Source: JAFGLZ01 sp964622545 (lineage in GTDB: Bacteria > Planctomycetota > Phycisphaerae > UBA1845 > JAFGLZ01). From it: a stretch of 64,000 nt of DNA. Below, in pieces: positions 7,857-16,253 of the stretch. Within the stretch, counting starts at the first letter, position 1. Every line of letters begins with the position of its first letter. The notes below the pieces were generated by a model. The model searched no databases. It saw only the letters and a list, made by a program, of their open reading frames with translations, and was not told the DNA's origin. The stretch covers positions 1 through 64,000 of the forward strand of contig CAZUQM010000024.1 of assembly GCA_964622545.1 (NCBI GenBank), in the 5' to 3' direction. The position numbers and the translations under genes were made by a program.

Positions 7857-9635
7857 ATGACCACGACGCCCAGGTTGGATGCATGTCTGATCGTGACGAT
7901 GGTCGTGACGGCGATGACGGGAGCCGCACGGCAAGCGGAGGCCACGGCCCTGGACGACTACATCGCCGGTCCGGATCCGAATTTCGGGTGGTCGGTGGTC
8001 AACGCGTTCGGCGGCTCGGGGTACACGTGCTATGTGCTGGACATGACGAGCCAGACGTGGCGTGACGAGCCGAATGAGGTGGACCGCGAGCTGTGGCGTC
8101 ATTGGGTCAAGATCGTCCGGCCGACGACGGTGAGCAGCAACGTCGGGCTGTTGTGGATCAGCGGCGGGTCGAACGGCGGGTCGGTGCCAGGATCGGTGAA
8201 CTCGCGGCTGGTGGCGATCGCCAAGGCGACCGAGACGGTGTGCGCCGAGCTTCGGATGGTGCCGAATCAGCCGATCCGCTTCGCCGACGAGACGGACCCG
8301 CGCTACATCAGCGGGGGGCGCTACGAGGACGAGCTGATCGCCTTTGCGTGGGACCAGTACCTGCGCGGCGGCGATGCGACCTGGCTGCCGCGTCTTCCGA
8401 TGACGAACGCGTCGGTGCTGGCGATGGACGCGATCACGGCGTTCTGCGCCACGGGCGCGGGCGGGTTCCTGACGGTGGACGCGTACGTGGTGACGGGGGC
8501 GTCGAAGCGGGGCTGGACGACGTGGACGACCGGGGCGGCGGACCCGCGCGTGGTGGCGATGATTCCGGTGGTGATCGACCTGGTGAACGTGGAGGTGTCG
8601 ATGACGCACCACGTCTCGGCGCTGACGTATTGGGCGCCGGCGATCCAGGACTATGTGGACATGGACATCATGGGGTGGTTCGGCACGCCGGAGCTGGCGG
8701 CGATGTTCAGCATCGTCGATCCGTATGCGTATCGATCGCGCTACACGATGCCGAAGTTCATCATCAACGCCTCCGGCGACGATTTCTTCCTGCCGGACAG
8801 CTCGCAATTCTACTACGACGACCTGCCGGGTGAGAAGCACCTGCAGTATTTCCCGAACGCCGACCACGGGCTGCACGGGACGTACCTGCCGGAGAGCTTG
8901 CAGGCGTACTACACGTCGATCGTCGACGGGACGCCTCGGCCGGAGTACTCGTGGACGCTGGAGCCGGACGGGTCGATTCGGGTGGAGACCGGGACGACGC
9001 CGACGCAGGTGAAGCTGTGGCAGGCGACGAACGCGATGGCGCGGGACTTCCGGAAGAACCCGGTGCTGCCGGGCGGAGGCTCGCCGCCGTATTCGGGGCC
9101 GGTCTGGACGAGCACGACGCTGAGCGACCAGGGCGGCGGGGTGTATCAAGGCGGGGTGTCGACGCCGGCGTCCGGATGGTCGGCGTTCTTCATCGAGCTG
9201 ACGTTTCCGAGCGGGGGACCGGTGCCGTTCGTGATGACGACGGAGGTTCGGGTGGTGCCGGAGGCGACGACGCTGACGGTGGACGTGACCAACGCGGGGA
9301 TGGGGCGCGTGGTGGAGGTCGACCCGAACTGGCCGCGGTACTACCGGCCGGACGACGTGGTGACGCTGACGGCCGAGGCCGAGCCGGATCGAGCGTTCAA
9401 GCATTGGCAGGTGTACGATCCGAACCACCCGGACGACGCGAACTACGCGACGCTGGATTCGAACACGGTGATCGCGTTGGCGATGGCTACGGATCGTCAC
9501 GTGGTGGCGGTGTTCAAGTGCGGTAGCTCGGGGGCGCTGCCGATGCTGGGGGCGATGGCGGGGGCGCTGTTGATGTGTGCGGCCGGTCGGTTTGTGCGGA
9601 GGGTACCGCGGCGGGGGCGTGAGCAATCGGCTTGA
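7857..9635 (+). CDS. PhoPQ-activated pathogenicity-related (PqaA-like) secreted alpha/beta hydrolase-like protein
   Basis: ATG 7857 is chosen because a signal peptide follows at once (CLIVTMVVTAMTGAARQAEA) and GGAGAG precedes it; the frame is open 123 bases further. The 592-residue product matches the PhoPQ_related family: DDYIAGPDPNFGWSVV, WISGGSNGG, GASKRGWTTW (putative nucleophile Ser216 in GxSxxG), INASGDDFFLPDSS and FPNADHGLHGTY (Asp and His of a hydrolase triad). After residue about 430 comes a beta-rich region, then an intact divergent InlB-type repeat (VVTLTAEAEPDRAFKHWQVY). The tail has Cys-Gly, a hydrophobic helix and Arg-rich residues, like a C-terminal sorting or anchor signal. 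The substrate is unknown. It is extracytoplasmic and probably surface-held. Confidence 0.85.
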   Translation: MTTTPRLDACLIVTMVVTAMTGAARQAEATALDDYIAGPDPNFGWSVVNAFGGSGYTCYVLDMTSQTWRDEPNEVDRELWRHWVKIVRPTTVSSNVGLLWISGGSNGGSVPGSVNSRLVAIAKATETVCAELRMVPNQPIRFADETDPRYISGGRYEDELIAFAWDQYLRGGDATWLPRLPMTNASVLAMDAITAFCATGAGGFLTVDAYVVTGASKRGWTTWTTGAADPRVVAMIPVVIDLVNVEVSMTHHVSALTYWAPAIQDYVDMDIMGWFGTPELAAMFSIVDPYAYRSRYTMPKFIINASGDDFFLPDSSQFYYDDLPGEKHLQYFPNADHGLHGTYLPESLQAYYTSIVDGTPRPEYSWTLEPDGSIRVETGTTPTQVKLWQATNAMARDFRKNPVLPGGGSPPYSGPVWTSTTLSDQGGGVYQGGVSTPASGWSAFFIELTFPSGGPVPFVMTTEVRVVPEATTLTVDVTNAGMGRVVEVDPNWPRYYRPDDVVTLTAEAEPDRAFKHWQVYDPNHPDDANYATLDSNTVIALAMATDRHVVAVFKCGSSGALPMLGAMAGALLMCAAGRFVRRVPRRGREQSA

Positions 9636-9793
9636 GGGACGGGTTGATGAGGGGCCGAGCTCCGCGTCGGTAAGGGGCCCATCGGCATGGGAGCGGGTCG
9701 ACGGGTAGTCACCGTACCTGTGTCCGCGTCCAACGGAGGGTTCTTCCCGGCTAGAACCTGTTGGGGGCGAACGGGAGGGCTACACGGAGCGCT
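9636..9793. other. Intergenic region before the YfhO gene
   Basis: No gene seen. Together with the promoter candidate at 9794-9822 and its leader, it makes a 354-base gap between the PqaA-like gene and the YfhO-like gene. Confidence 0.4.
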
Positions 9794-9822
9794 TTGACAG
9801 GGCGTTTTCGTGTCGCTAAGCT
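9794..9822 (+). promoter_or_regulatory. Possible promoter of the YfhO-like gene
   Basis: Exact TTGACA (9794-9799), a 17-base spacer, then TAAGCT (9817-9822), a poor -10 box (3/6). Start of transcription would be near 9829, leaving a leader of about 160 bases. Confidence 0.35.
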
Positions 9823-9989
9823 CTGGTTGTGAAGGAGTTGGTGGGGATCCGGGGAGGAATGGCAGGGAGCGTCGGAGGGGAGTGAGAGGGCGCAGGTGCT
9901 ACGGGCCGGTGCTTCTGCATCGTGCTGCACATCGCCTTTCCAGTTTGTCGACATTCTGGTCTTCATGCTGTTTCGAATGAGCCGACTTC

Positions 9990-12575
9990 ATGCGTGGATC
10001 GAGTTCCTTTGCGTTCCATGAGTCGCGAGCCGACCCGGGCGAGGAGGGTACGTCGGGGTCGAGGCGGCGGTTGGCAGGGCTCGCGCACGTCGTCTTCCTG
10101 GCGTCGCTGGTCGGGGTTCTTTTCATACCGTTGCTGGTTCGAGGCGACGTGCCCGGCCTGGGCGACCTGTGCTACATGTTCTATCCGGGCTACATCTTCA
10201 TGCGGGATGCGCTGCTGGACGGGGCCTTGCCGCTGTGGAACCCGTATATGGCTTGCGGGGAGCCGTTCCTGGCGGACATCGAGCGTGGGGTCTTCTATCC
10301 ACCCAATCTGATCTACCTGGTGATGCCGGTCAGCGCGGGCGTCGTGGTCTCGGCGGCGCTGCACCTCTTGCTTGGGATGACGGGTGTGTACGCGCTGTGC
10401 CGGGTGTGGCGCGTGTCGGGGACGGGGGCGGTGACGGCCGCCGTGGCGTACGGTTGGAGCAGCTACCTGATCACGAAGGTAGCGTTTCCATCGGAGCTGG
10501 GCAGCGCGAGTTGGTTCCCGTGGGTGCTGGCGGCGTTTGCGTGGTTGGTGGAGTCCGCCTCGCTGCGGCGCGTGGCCTTGGCGGCGTTGGCGATCACGAT
10601 GCAGTTCCTGGCCGGCTATCCCGAGACGGTGGTGTACACGGTGTTCTGTCTGGGGTTGTACGCGTTGCGTGCGGGTTGGCTGACTTGGCGGAGGGGAGAG
10701 GGTTTCGTCGGTGCGGCCAGGCCGTTGCTGCTGTTGGCGGCGTCGGGGCTCTTATCGCTGTTGCTGGTCGGGGCGCAGGTTCTGCCGACGTTGGAGGCGG
10801 TGTCGTTGTCGAAACGGTCGCAAGCGGTGGACCCGGAGCTGGACGCGTCGTCGATCCATCCGCTGTCGGTGTTCACGCTGCTGATTCCCAGCCTGTACGG
10901 CACGGATACGATCCGTGGGGAGGGTTACTGGGCCCCGTCGTGCCTGCACTACTCGTGCGGGACGTACTTCTTGGGCGTGGTCCCGATGATGATGCTGCTC
11001 CTGGGCGCGGCGTTCTACGGGGCGGGCTTGCGTCGCGGCGGCCAGCGCTCTTCGAGCGGTGGCAGGGCGCCGGCCAAGCCTGTGGTGTATCTGCTCGTCG
11101 TCGTCGCGTTGTTCTTCCTCTACTCCATGGGGCGGTATTCGCCGTTCTTCCATCTATGCTGGCACGTCATCGCTCCGCTTCAGCATTTCACGTGGCCTTC
11201 GAAGTGTCTGTTTGCCGTGACGCTGGGCCTGGCGTGTCTGGCGGGGATGGCACTGGACCACGCGGCAGCGCAGGCGGAGCGCGCCGCGTCGTCTTGGTCG
11301 CGCCTGCGTTTGGGCGTGGCCGGTTGGCTGCCGGTGGTCCTTGTGGGTATTGCTGGGGCGTTTGTGATCGCGTGCGTGGTGGATGGTGGTCTTGGTGAGT
11401 GGGTGGTCCGCCGTTTCTTTCATTTGGGGGCGTCTGGCGGCGGAGAGGAGCGCTTCGTTCATTGGCCCCGGATGGCGTTGGATTCGCTGAAGTTCGTTGT
11501 GGTCGCCTTGCTGTCGATGCTGCTTCTTCGGGTGTACCTCTTCGGCGCGCGGTGGCGCACGGCAGCGGGAGCAGGGTTGGTCGTGTTGCTGAGCGCGGAC
11601 CTGTACATCTCGAACGCGTATTTGCTTCAGCCGCGGCCGGGGTCGCTGTTGGAGGGCGAGTCGGCGTATCGGGATGTGCTGCGGCCCGAGGGACGTGTGG
11701 TTCGGTTTCTGGGGATGGAGAACACCTTTCACGAGAGCGTCCATGACATCCTGGCGACGATGACGAGGCGGTCGACGATCCTATCGTGCCCGTTTGAGAA
11801 TCTGGACGGCGAGGAAGGTCCGGACATGTGGACGCTGTCCCGATTGAAGCGTGATCTGCTGAGCGTCTCGTGGCCGATGGCGGATCGGGCGTTCGACCTG
11901 GTTTCGAACAGCAATTTCGTGGCCGCGGACGTGCTGCGTCTGACAGACCGCATCATCTTCCCGAAGATGCCGGAGGAGGTAAGGCGGCGCTTGCTGTCGC
12001 TCATGAATTGTGACCGGGTGGTTATACCGGTTCGGCCAAGGCCCTTGCTGGCTGGTGAATCGGAGGAGGGCCCCAGGGTGGCGGTGTTCGGTGACGCGAT
12101 GCCGCGGGCGTACGTGGTGAGGGGTCTTGAGATTCTGGACACGCCGGAGAAGGTTCTCCTACGGCTGGTGCATGTGCCGTTCGATTTGTGGTCTGAGGCG
12201 AAGACGGATCGGGCGAGTGCACGAGGGGCGGGGGTGGTGCATTCTCGAAGAGGAGGTCGGGTTGCTCATCGCGTGAGCGATTTGGCGTATGGTCACAACG
12301 AGGTCAGCATGCGGGTCTGGAGTGCGGAGCAGGGCGTGCTGGTCATCTCCGACACGTCTTACCCGGGGTGGCGGGCCACGATCGATGGCCAGCAGGAAGA
12401 GCTCATCAAGGTGAACGGGGCGTTCCAGGGCTTGCTGATTCCGCCGGGTAGCAGCGAGGTGGTGCTGAGGTATTGGCCGGAAAGCCTGTCGCACGGGCTG
12501 GTGTGCAGCGGCTTGGGGATGGTGGCCGTCATCATCCTGCTGGTGGTGGGCCGGCGGCGGGTGCATCGCAGCTAG
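9990..12575 (+). CDS. YfhO-family integral membrane protein (GT-C-like)
   Basis: The 861-residue protein has a dozen or more membrane helices (about 30-525) and a C-terminal extracytoplasmic region (about 550-835) followed by a last helix. Family marks are FYPGYIFMRDALLDGALPLW, CGEPFLADIERGVFYPPN and, near the end, YPGWRATIDGQ then VNGAFQGLLIPPGSSEVVLRY. In Firmicutes YfhO relatives take part in glycosylation of cell-wall polymers using lipid-linked sugars; here the substrate is unknown. It shares these motifs with three proteins at 57-64 kb, so the genome has an expanded family. ATG 9990 has no Shine-Dalgarno sequence. Confidence 0.88.
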   Translation: MRGSSSFAFHESRADPGEEGTSGSRRRLAGLAHVVFLASLVGVLFIPLLVRGDVPGLGDLCYMFYPGYIFMRDALLDGALPLWNPYMACGEPFLADIERGVFYPPNLIYLVMPVSAGVVVSAALHLLLGMTGVYALCRVWRVSGTGAVTAAVAYGWSSYLITKVAFPSELGSASWFPWVLAAFAWLVESASLRRVALAALAITMQFLAGYPETVVYTVFCLGLYALRAGWLTWRRGEGFVGAARPLLLLAASGLLSLLLVGAQVLPTLEAVSLSKRSQAVDPELDASSIHPLSVFTLLIPSLYGTDTIRGEGYWAPSCLHYSCGTYFLGVVPMMMLLLGAAFYGAGLRRGGQRSSSGGRAPAKPVVYLLVVVALFFLYSMGRYSPFFHLCWHVIAPLQHFTWPSKCLFAVTLGLACLAGMALDHAAAQAERAASSWSRLRLGVAGWLPVVLVGIAGAFVIACVVDGGLGEWVVRRFFHLGASGGGEERFVHWPRMALDSLKFVVVALLSMLLLRVYLFGARWRTAAGAGLVVLLSADLYISNAYLLQPRPGSLLEGESAYRDVLRPEGRVVRFLGMENTFHESVHDILATMTRRSTILSCPFENLDGEEGPDMWTLSRLKRDLLSVSWPMADRAFDLVSNSNFVAADVLRLTDRIIFPKMPEEVRRRLLSLMNCDRVVIPVRPRPLLAGESEEGPRVAVFGDAMPRAYVVRGLEILDTPEKVLLRLVHVPFDLWSEAKTDRASARGAGVVHSRRGGRVAHRVSDLAYGHNEVSMRVWSAEQGVLVISDTSYPGWRATIDGQQEELIKVNGAFQGLLIPPGSSEVVLRYWPESLSHGLVCSGLGMVAVIILLVVGRRRVHRS

Positions 12576-12890
12576 CGCTGGGCTGTGTGCGTCGGCCCGG
12601 CCAGCGGGTGGGCGCACCTCTTTGGGGGCGGTTGTGGACCGGACGTAGGCGTGCGCGACCAGGCAGGTCCAGTCGACCCACGGCGCTGTGGATCATCATC
12701 ACGTCGACCCAGAAGGCGACGATCTCGCCCTCTCCCCCGTCGCGACCGCATGCGCGGGGCGGGGGCGGTCACAACAAGCCACTCGTTTCATGGTGGAGTT
12801 GTGATGGGTGTCCTACGCGGGGTGGTCGACCGCATCTGGTTGGGCTGCGCGAAGCTGGTGTTTGATATTGACACAGATTCCGGAAATGAG
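12576..12890. other. Gene-free region after the YfhO-like gene
   Basis: No credible gene. A GC-rich inverted repeat (CCCCCG/CGGGGG around 12737-12770) could end the YfhO transcript but lacks a T-run. Confidence 0.4.
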
Positions 12891-12919
12891 TTGACATGTC
12901 CTGAAAATGGGGGTATAAT
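12891..12919 (+). promoter_or_regulatory. Exact consensus sigma-70 promoter
   Basis: TTGACA (12891-12896), a 17-base spacer and TATAAT (12914-12919) match the full consensus, in an AT-rich patch unlike its surroundings. A second TTGACA occurs at 12868-12873. Transcription would start near 12926. The next sure gene starts at 13549, so it drives either a leader of about 620 bases, a small RNA, or a gene that has since decayed (see the PEP-CTERM remnant at 13282). Confidence 0.75.
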
Positions 12920-12925
12920 ACTTTT

Positions 12926-13281
12926 TAGTAGTGTAAGCCTAAGAGATTTCAGTTGATTTGTCACTCCGCTGCCATGTATTCTGGGGCGATCCCAGGTGAC
13001 CGCCACGTGGCGTTTTTGGGGAACGCTTGTTGGTGTTTGCGGCGGCGGTATTCGGCCGTTGCCGGGGCCTGGCTTGCCCAGGTCGTTGTGAGGGAGTGGA
13101 GGCATGCCAGTATAGGCGAGTCGCACACCGTCTGTCATGCCTTAACTAGATGAACACCCCATTGAATCGTGCCTGCCCATGACCATGGCCTTGAGGGCTT
13201 TGCCTTCGGGCCCGGCGGCTTTGGCCGTTGCTGGAAGGGGCGGCGGTGCAAGAGGTGGCGTACGGTCTTCGAGTTGAGTAG
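12926..13281. other. Transcribed but apparently non-coding stretch
   Basis: No protein gene I would defend. A 60-residue frame from ATG 12973 to 13153 has no ribosome site. A CGCC-ACGT-GGCG hairpin followed by TTTTT (about 13002-13018) could end a small RNA of about 90 bases starting at the consensus promoter. Confidence 0.35.
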
Positions 13282-13368
13282 CTGGCCGGCGTCCAGGCGA
13301 CCGTTCCGGAGCCGGCAACGGTGGTGATGTTGGTGTTTGGCGGTGTGGGGGCGGGCATCTGGCGGGGG
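13282..13368 (+). pseudogene. Decayed PEP-CTERM C-terminal tail
   Basis: The frame reads LAGVQATVPEPATVVMLVFG followed by GVGAGIW and an Arg, which is a typical PEP-CTERM signal: VPEPA, hydrophobic helix, basic end. A TAG (13279-13281) lies directly upstream in the same frame, with another stop at 13192, and no start or mature domain precedes it. The two intact genes that follow have related tails. I read it as the remains of a third exported protein gene. Confidence 0.45.
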
Positions 13369-13548
13369 GGCGAGGTGCGTGGTGGTGAGAGGGGATGGTC
13401 GGTAGGTACTCAGAGGAGGCGGCAACAGGGCGCGAGGCGTGTTGGGGAATCCTTTCACCAGATGAAGGTTCTTTGGGCTTGCGTGCCCATGTGGTTCGCA
13501 AGCAGGGAAAGCGTAGACAAGGGAGACGTGAGGCAAGGGAGAAGACCG

Positions 13549-14316
13549 ATGAATTTGTTTCGAGGGCTGGCTGTGGTCGTGATGGTGGGAGCGTTGGGAT
13601 CGGTCGCGCGTGGTCAGGTTCCTTTCGAGGACACGTTTGACGGGCCGACGTTGGGCAGCGCATGGACGCAGTTGGGTACGGGCAGCTACACGGTGAACGG
13701 CGATCTCGAGTTTACGACGGAGCAGGGCGACTTCCATCCGGTATACGAGCCGATCTATGGGACGCCGAACCATGCCTTCTTGATGGAACCCAACGCGGCG
13801 GCTTGGACGGCGGTGACGAGGGTTCGGTACAACACGCCCGATCAGGACTACGAGCAAGTGAACCTGCTCGCTTATGGCGAGAACGGTTCATACGTCAAGG
13901 TGTGCTACGAGAGTGGGAAGTATCTGAATACCTACTTCCAGGGCCAGTACGCCAGTCAGACGGGGGGCTACGGGCAGATCGGGGAGAAGATCGTCGACCC
14001 GATGACCGACTACTTCTGGCTTCGGTTGGATCGGGAGGGTGACCGGTACGCGACGTTCTTCAGCGCGGATACGACGACGGATCCCAATTCGGTCGTGTGG
14101 ACGTACCTGGATCAGATCTCGCTTTCTCTTGGCGACGATCCCATGGGCGGGATTGCCGGCTGGAATACGAACGGGTTCGCCAGCGGGGAGTTGGCAGAGT
14201 TTGACTATTACCGTGTGGGGGCGCTGATTCCGGAACCTGCCACGCTGCTGCTGCTGGTCGGTGGCGGAGCGGTGGGTCTGTTGCGCCGTCGTTCGGCGGT
14301 CGCTGGTGGAGCTTAG
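13549..14316 (+). CDS. PEP-CTERM secreted beta-sandwich protein, paralogue 1
   Basis: ATG 13549 is supported by GGGAG upstream and the signal peptide that follows (RGLAVVVMVGALGSVARG). The frame is open upstream only because it runs into the older PEP-CTERM remnant. The 255-residue product has one concanavalin-like or laminin-G-like beta-sandwich (about 25-225: FEDTFDGPTLGSAW, NGDLEFTT, WTAVTRVRYNTP, ENGSYVKVCYESG, DYFWLRLDREGDRYATFFS) as in DUF1349-type carbohydrate-binding folds. The end, IPEPATLLLLVGGGAVGLLRRR, is a PEP-CTERM signal processed by an exosortase, which is not in this window. It probably binds exopolysaccharide at the cell surface (inference). It is about 70 percent similar by eye to the next gene. 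Confidence 0.88.
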   Translation: MNLFRGLAVVVMVGALGSVARGQVPFEDTFDGPTLGSAWTQLGTGSYTVNGDLEFTTEQGDFHPVYEPIYGTPNHAFLMEPNAAAWTAVTRVRYNTPDQDYEQVNLLAYGENGSYVKVCYESGKYLNTYFQGQYASQTGGYGQIGEKIVDPMTDYFWLRLDREGDRYATFFSADTTTDPNSVVWTYLDQISLSLGDDPMGGIAGWNTNGFASGELAEFDYYRVGALIPEPATLLLLVGGGAVGLLRRRSAVAGGA

Positions 14317-14447
14317 GGGTGATGTACCTATGCGGAGAGGCGATCGGCATGGGGATCGGTCGCTTGAGGAGATGGTGCGATTAGGCCTTTGTTCTTGAAA
14401 CCGTGTTCTGGGGGGTTGGGGCAGGTGTGATGAAAGGGAGTAGAGAG

Positions 14448-15197
14448 ATGAATGCGTTTCGATCTGTTGCCGTGGCTTTCATGGTGGCTGGATTCGTGAC
14501 GGCTGCGCAGGGTCAGGTTCCCTTCGAGGACACGTTTGACGGGCCGACGTTGGGTAGCACATGGACGGCGATGGGGGGTGGCGCCTACACGGTGAACGGT
14601 GACCTCGAATTCACCACGGTACAGGGTGACTATCACCCGGATTTCCGCACGGCTTACGGGACGCCGCAGCATTCGTTCTTGATGAGCCCAGGCGTCTCGG
14701 AATGGACTGCGGTGACGCGTGTCCGCTACAACACGCCGGACGAGGCGTACGAACAGGCGAACCTGCTCGCCTACGGAGACAATGGCTCGTACGTAAAGGT
14801 CGGCTACGAGTCGGGGTACTTCTCGAACAGGTACTTCCAGGAGCAGTACGCCGGTCAGGGCGGAAGTCATGGGGTCGCGGGCGGTCAGGGCACGAACCCG
14901 ATGACGGATTACTTCTGGCTTCGGCTGGACAGGGAGGATGACCGGTACGCGGGGTTCTTCAGCACGGACAGCACGACCGATCCGAATGCGGTGAACTGGA
15001 CATATCTCGGGCAGGTCATTCTGGCGATCGGGGATGATCCGATGGCGGGCGTGGGGGGTTGGAACACGTTCCCCTCGCCGAGCGGTGAGCTGGCCGAGTT
15101 CGATTACTATCGGGTTGGCGCGTTGATCCCCGAGCCGACGACGCTGTTGCTCCTGCTGGGCGGATTCGCGGCGGCACTTCGTCGTCGGGTGCTGTAG
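14448..15197 (+). CDS. PEP-CTERM secreted beta-sandwich protein, paralogue 2
   Basis: ATG 14448 follows AAAGGGAG and begins a signal peptide (FRSVAVAFMVAGFVTAAQG). The 249-residue protein is a tandem duplicate of the gene before it: the same FEDTFDGPTLGSTW start, the same strands (WTAVTRVRYNTPDEAYEQAN, GSYVKVGYESGYF, DYFWLRLDREDDRYAGFFS) and the same EFDYYRVGALIPEPTTLLLL end. The differences cluster at residues about 45-75 and 130-160, as expected for a binding surface that diverged. The gap between the copies is 131 bases, so each may have its own transcript. A strong hairpin follows. Confidence 0.88.
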   Translation: MNAFRSVAVAFMVAGFVTAAQGQVPFEDTFDGPTLGSTWTAMGGGAYTVNGDLEFTTVQGDYHPDFRTAYGTPQHSFLMSPGVSEWTAVTRVRYNTPDEAYEQANLLAYGDNGSYVKVGYESGYFSNRYFQEQYAGQGGSHGVAGGQGTNPMTDYFWLRLDREDDRYAGFFSTDSTTDPNAVNWTYLGQVILAIGDDPMAGVGGWNTFPSPSGELAEFDYYRVGALIPEPTTLLLLLGGFAAALRRRVL

Positions 15198-15229
15198 GTT
15201 CGCGCCGTCGCCGTCGGCAAAGATGAGAG

Positions 15230-15269
15230 ACACCCCGGTGGGCGCCGCACAGGCGCTGCCGGGGTGTTT
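15230..15269 (+). terminator. Terminator after the PEP-CTERM pair
   Basis: ACACCCCGG (15230-15238) pairs with CCGGGGTGT (15259-15267), with an inner GGCGC/GCGCT extension and a short T-run. Confidence 0.7.
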
Positions 15270-15275
15270 GCGTAG

Positions 15276-15326
15276 CGACAGGTCAACACGTGAACACGTC
15301 TACACGTCGACAGGACAACATGGAGG
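15276..15326. repeat. TCGACA-type short degenerate repeats
   Basis: Successive units such as GGTCAACACG, TGAACACG, TCTACACG and TCGACAGG, 8-10 bases apart. Similar blocks lie at 24261-24347 and 36161-36272. Confidence 0.55.
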
Positions 15327-15353
15327 CGCGTGGGTCGGGGTGACGTATGGGCC

Positions 15354-16118
15354 TCAGGGGGCCTGGCCGACGACGACGACGGACTGGCCGAGGAGGCGGG
15401 GGATGAGCCGCTCAATGGCGGAGAGAAAGGGCACGAGCCTGTCGAAGGTGAGGGTGGCGGATTCGGGGATGTTGGCCTTGCGTCGGACGCGTCCGTGCCA
15501 CCACCAGCCGAGGACGCCGGCGAGATTCATGTAGTGGCCATGGGTGGGGCGTAGGCCGGCCTGGGCAAAGCGGGAGCGGAGGGACGAGAGGGTGTAGCGT
15601 CGGACGTGGCCCATCTGCTCGTCCATGGCGCCGTAGAGCCAGGGTAGGGCGGGGACCAGGACGATGGCGTTGCCGCCGGGCTTGAGGAGTCGGCGCATGG
15701 AGGTCAGCGCGCCGATGTCGTCGGCGATGTGCTCGAGGACGTTGAGGCAGACGACGGAGTCGAACTGGGCCTCGGGGACGTCGTCATTGGGGCAGTCCTC
15801 GACGAGGTGGGGGCGGACCTCGACGTTGAGGTGCTGCCGGAAGCGATGGGCGAGGAACTCGCGGTAGGACTCGAAGGGCTCGAGGCAGACGAGGCGTTCG
15901 GCGTTGAGGAGGAACTGGGTGATGTTGCCGACGCCCGCGCCGACCTCGACGACGGCGCGGCCGAGGTGATCGCGGATGGTGTCGAAGATCCAGTGGTTGT
16001 AGTGATAGACGGTGGCGAGGATGGCGAGGCTGTGGGAGACGGCGTCGTGGGGCAGGCTGCGGAGCTCGACCGGGGCGATGATCGGGGAGAGACCGTCCTT
16101 CTCGGGTTGCTGAGTCAT
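15354..16118 (-). CDS. Class I SAM-dependent methyltransferase
   Basis: The start at 16118 (MTQQPEKDG) removes a low-quality N-terminal extension that the open frame would allow. The 254-residue product has the Rossmann-fold methyltransferase order: motif I VVEVGAGVGNIT (about 57-68), an acidic loop after strand 2 (CLEPFE), motif II FDSVVCLNVLEHI, motif III LLKPGGNAIVLVPALPWLYG, then a MGHVRRYT segment common in methyltransferase_11/23 proteins near glycan genes. It is cytoplasmic. The substrate is unknown. Divergent to two GT-C glycosyltransferase genes, it may methylate a sugar or lipid precursor (inference). Confidence 0.88.
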   Translation of the reverse strand: MTQQPEKDGLSPIIAPVELRSLPHDAVSHSLAILATVYHYNHWIFDTIRDHLGRAVVEVGAGVGNITQFLLNAERLVCLEPFESYREFLAHRFRQHLNVEVRPHLVEDCPNDDVPEAQFDSVVCLNVLEHIADDIGALTSMRRLLKPGGNAIVLVPALPWLYGAMDEQMGHVRRYTLSSLRSRFAQAGLRPTHGHYMNLAGVLGWWWHGRVRRKANIPESATLTFDRLVPFLSAIERLIPRLLGQSVVVVGQAP

Positions 16119-16253
16119 GTGGACATCATATAAGCTTCGACGGCCTGGGGAAACGGCTATCGGTGGAGGCTCGACCTGGGCTGAGGGTTTCGATAAGGGT
16201 TGTCGCGACGAGGGGAGCAAGGCTCAGGCTTTCTGTATGGATCGGGAGAAGAC

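Noticed and set aside
6179..7945. 588-residue open frame antisense to carA
   Set aside because: It lies wholly opposite a certain gene, is Arg/Pro/His-rich, and such shadow frames are common in GC-rich coding DNA.
7134..9626. 830-residue minus-strand frame
   Set aside because: Antisense to carA and the PqaA-like gene; composition is that of a shadow frame with no domain signature.
12973..13153. 60-residue frame downstream of the consensus promoter
   Set aside because: No ribosome site, no protein-like pattern, and it ends far before the next gene. A small RNA or leader fits better.
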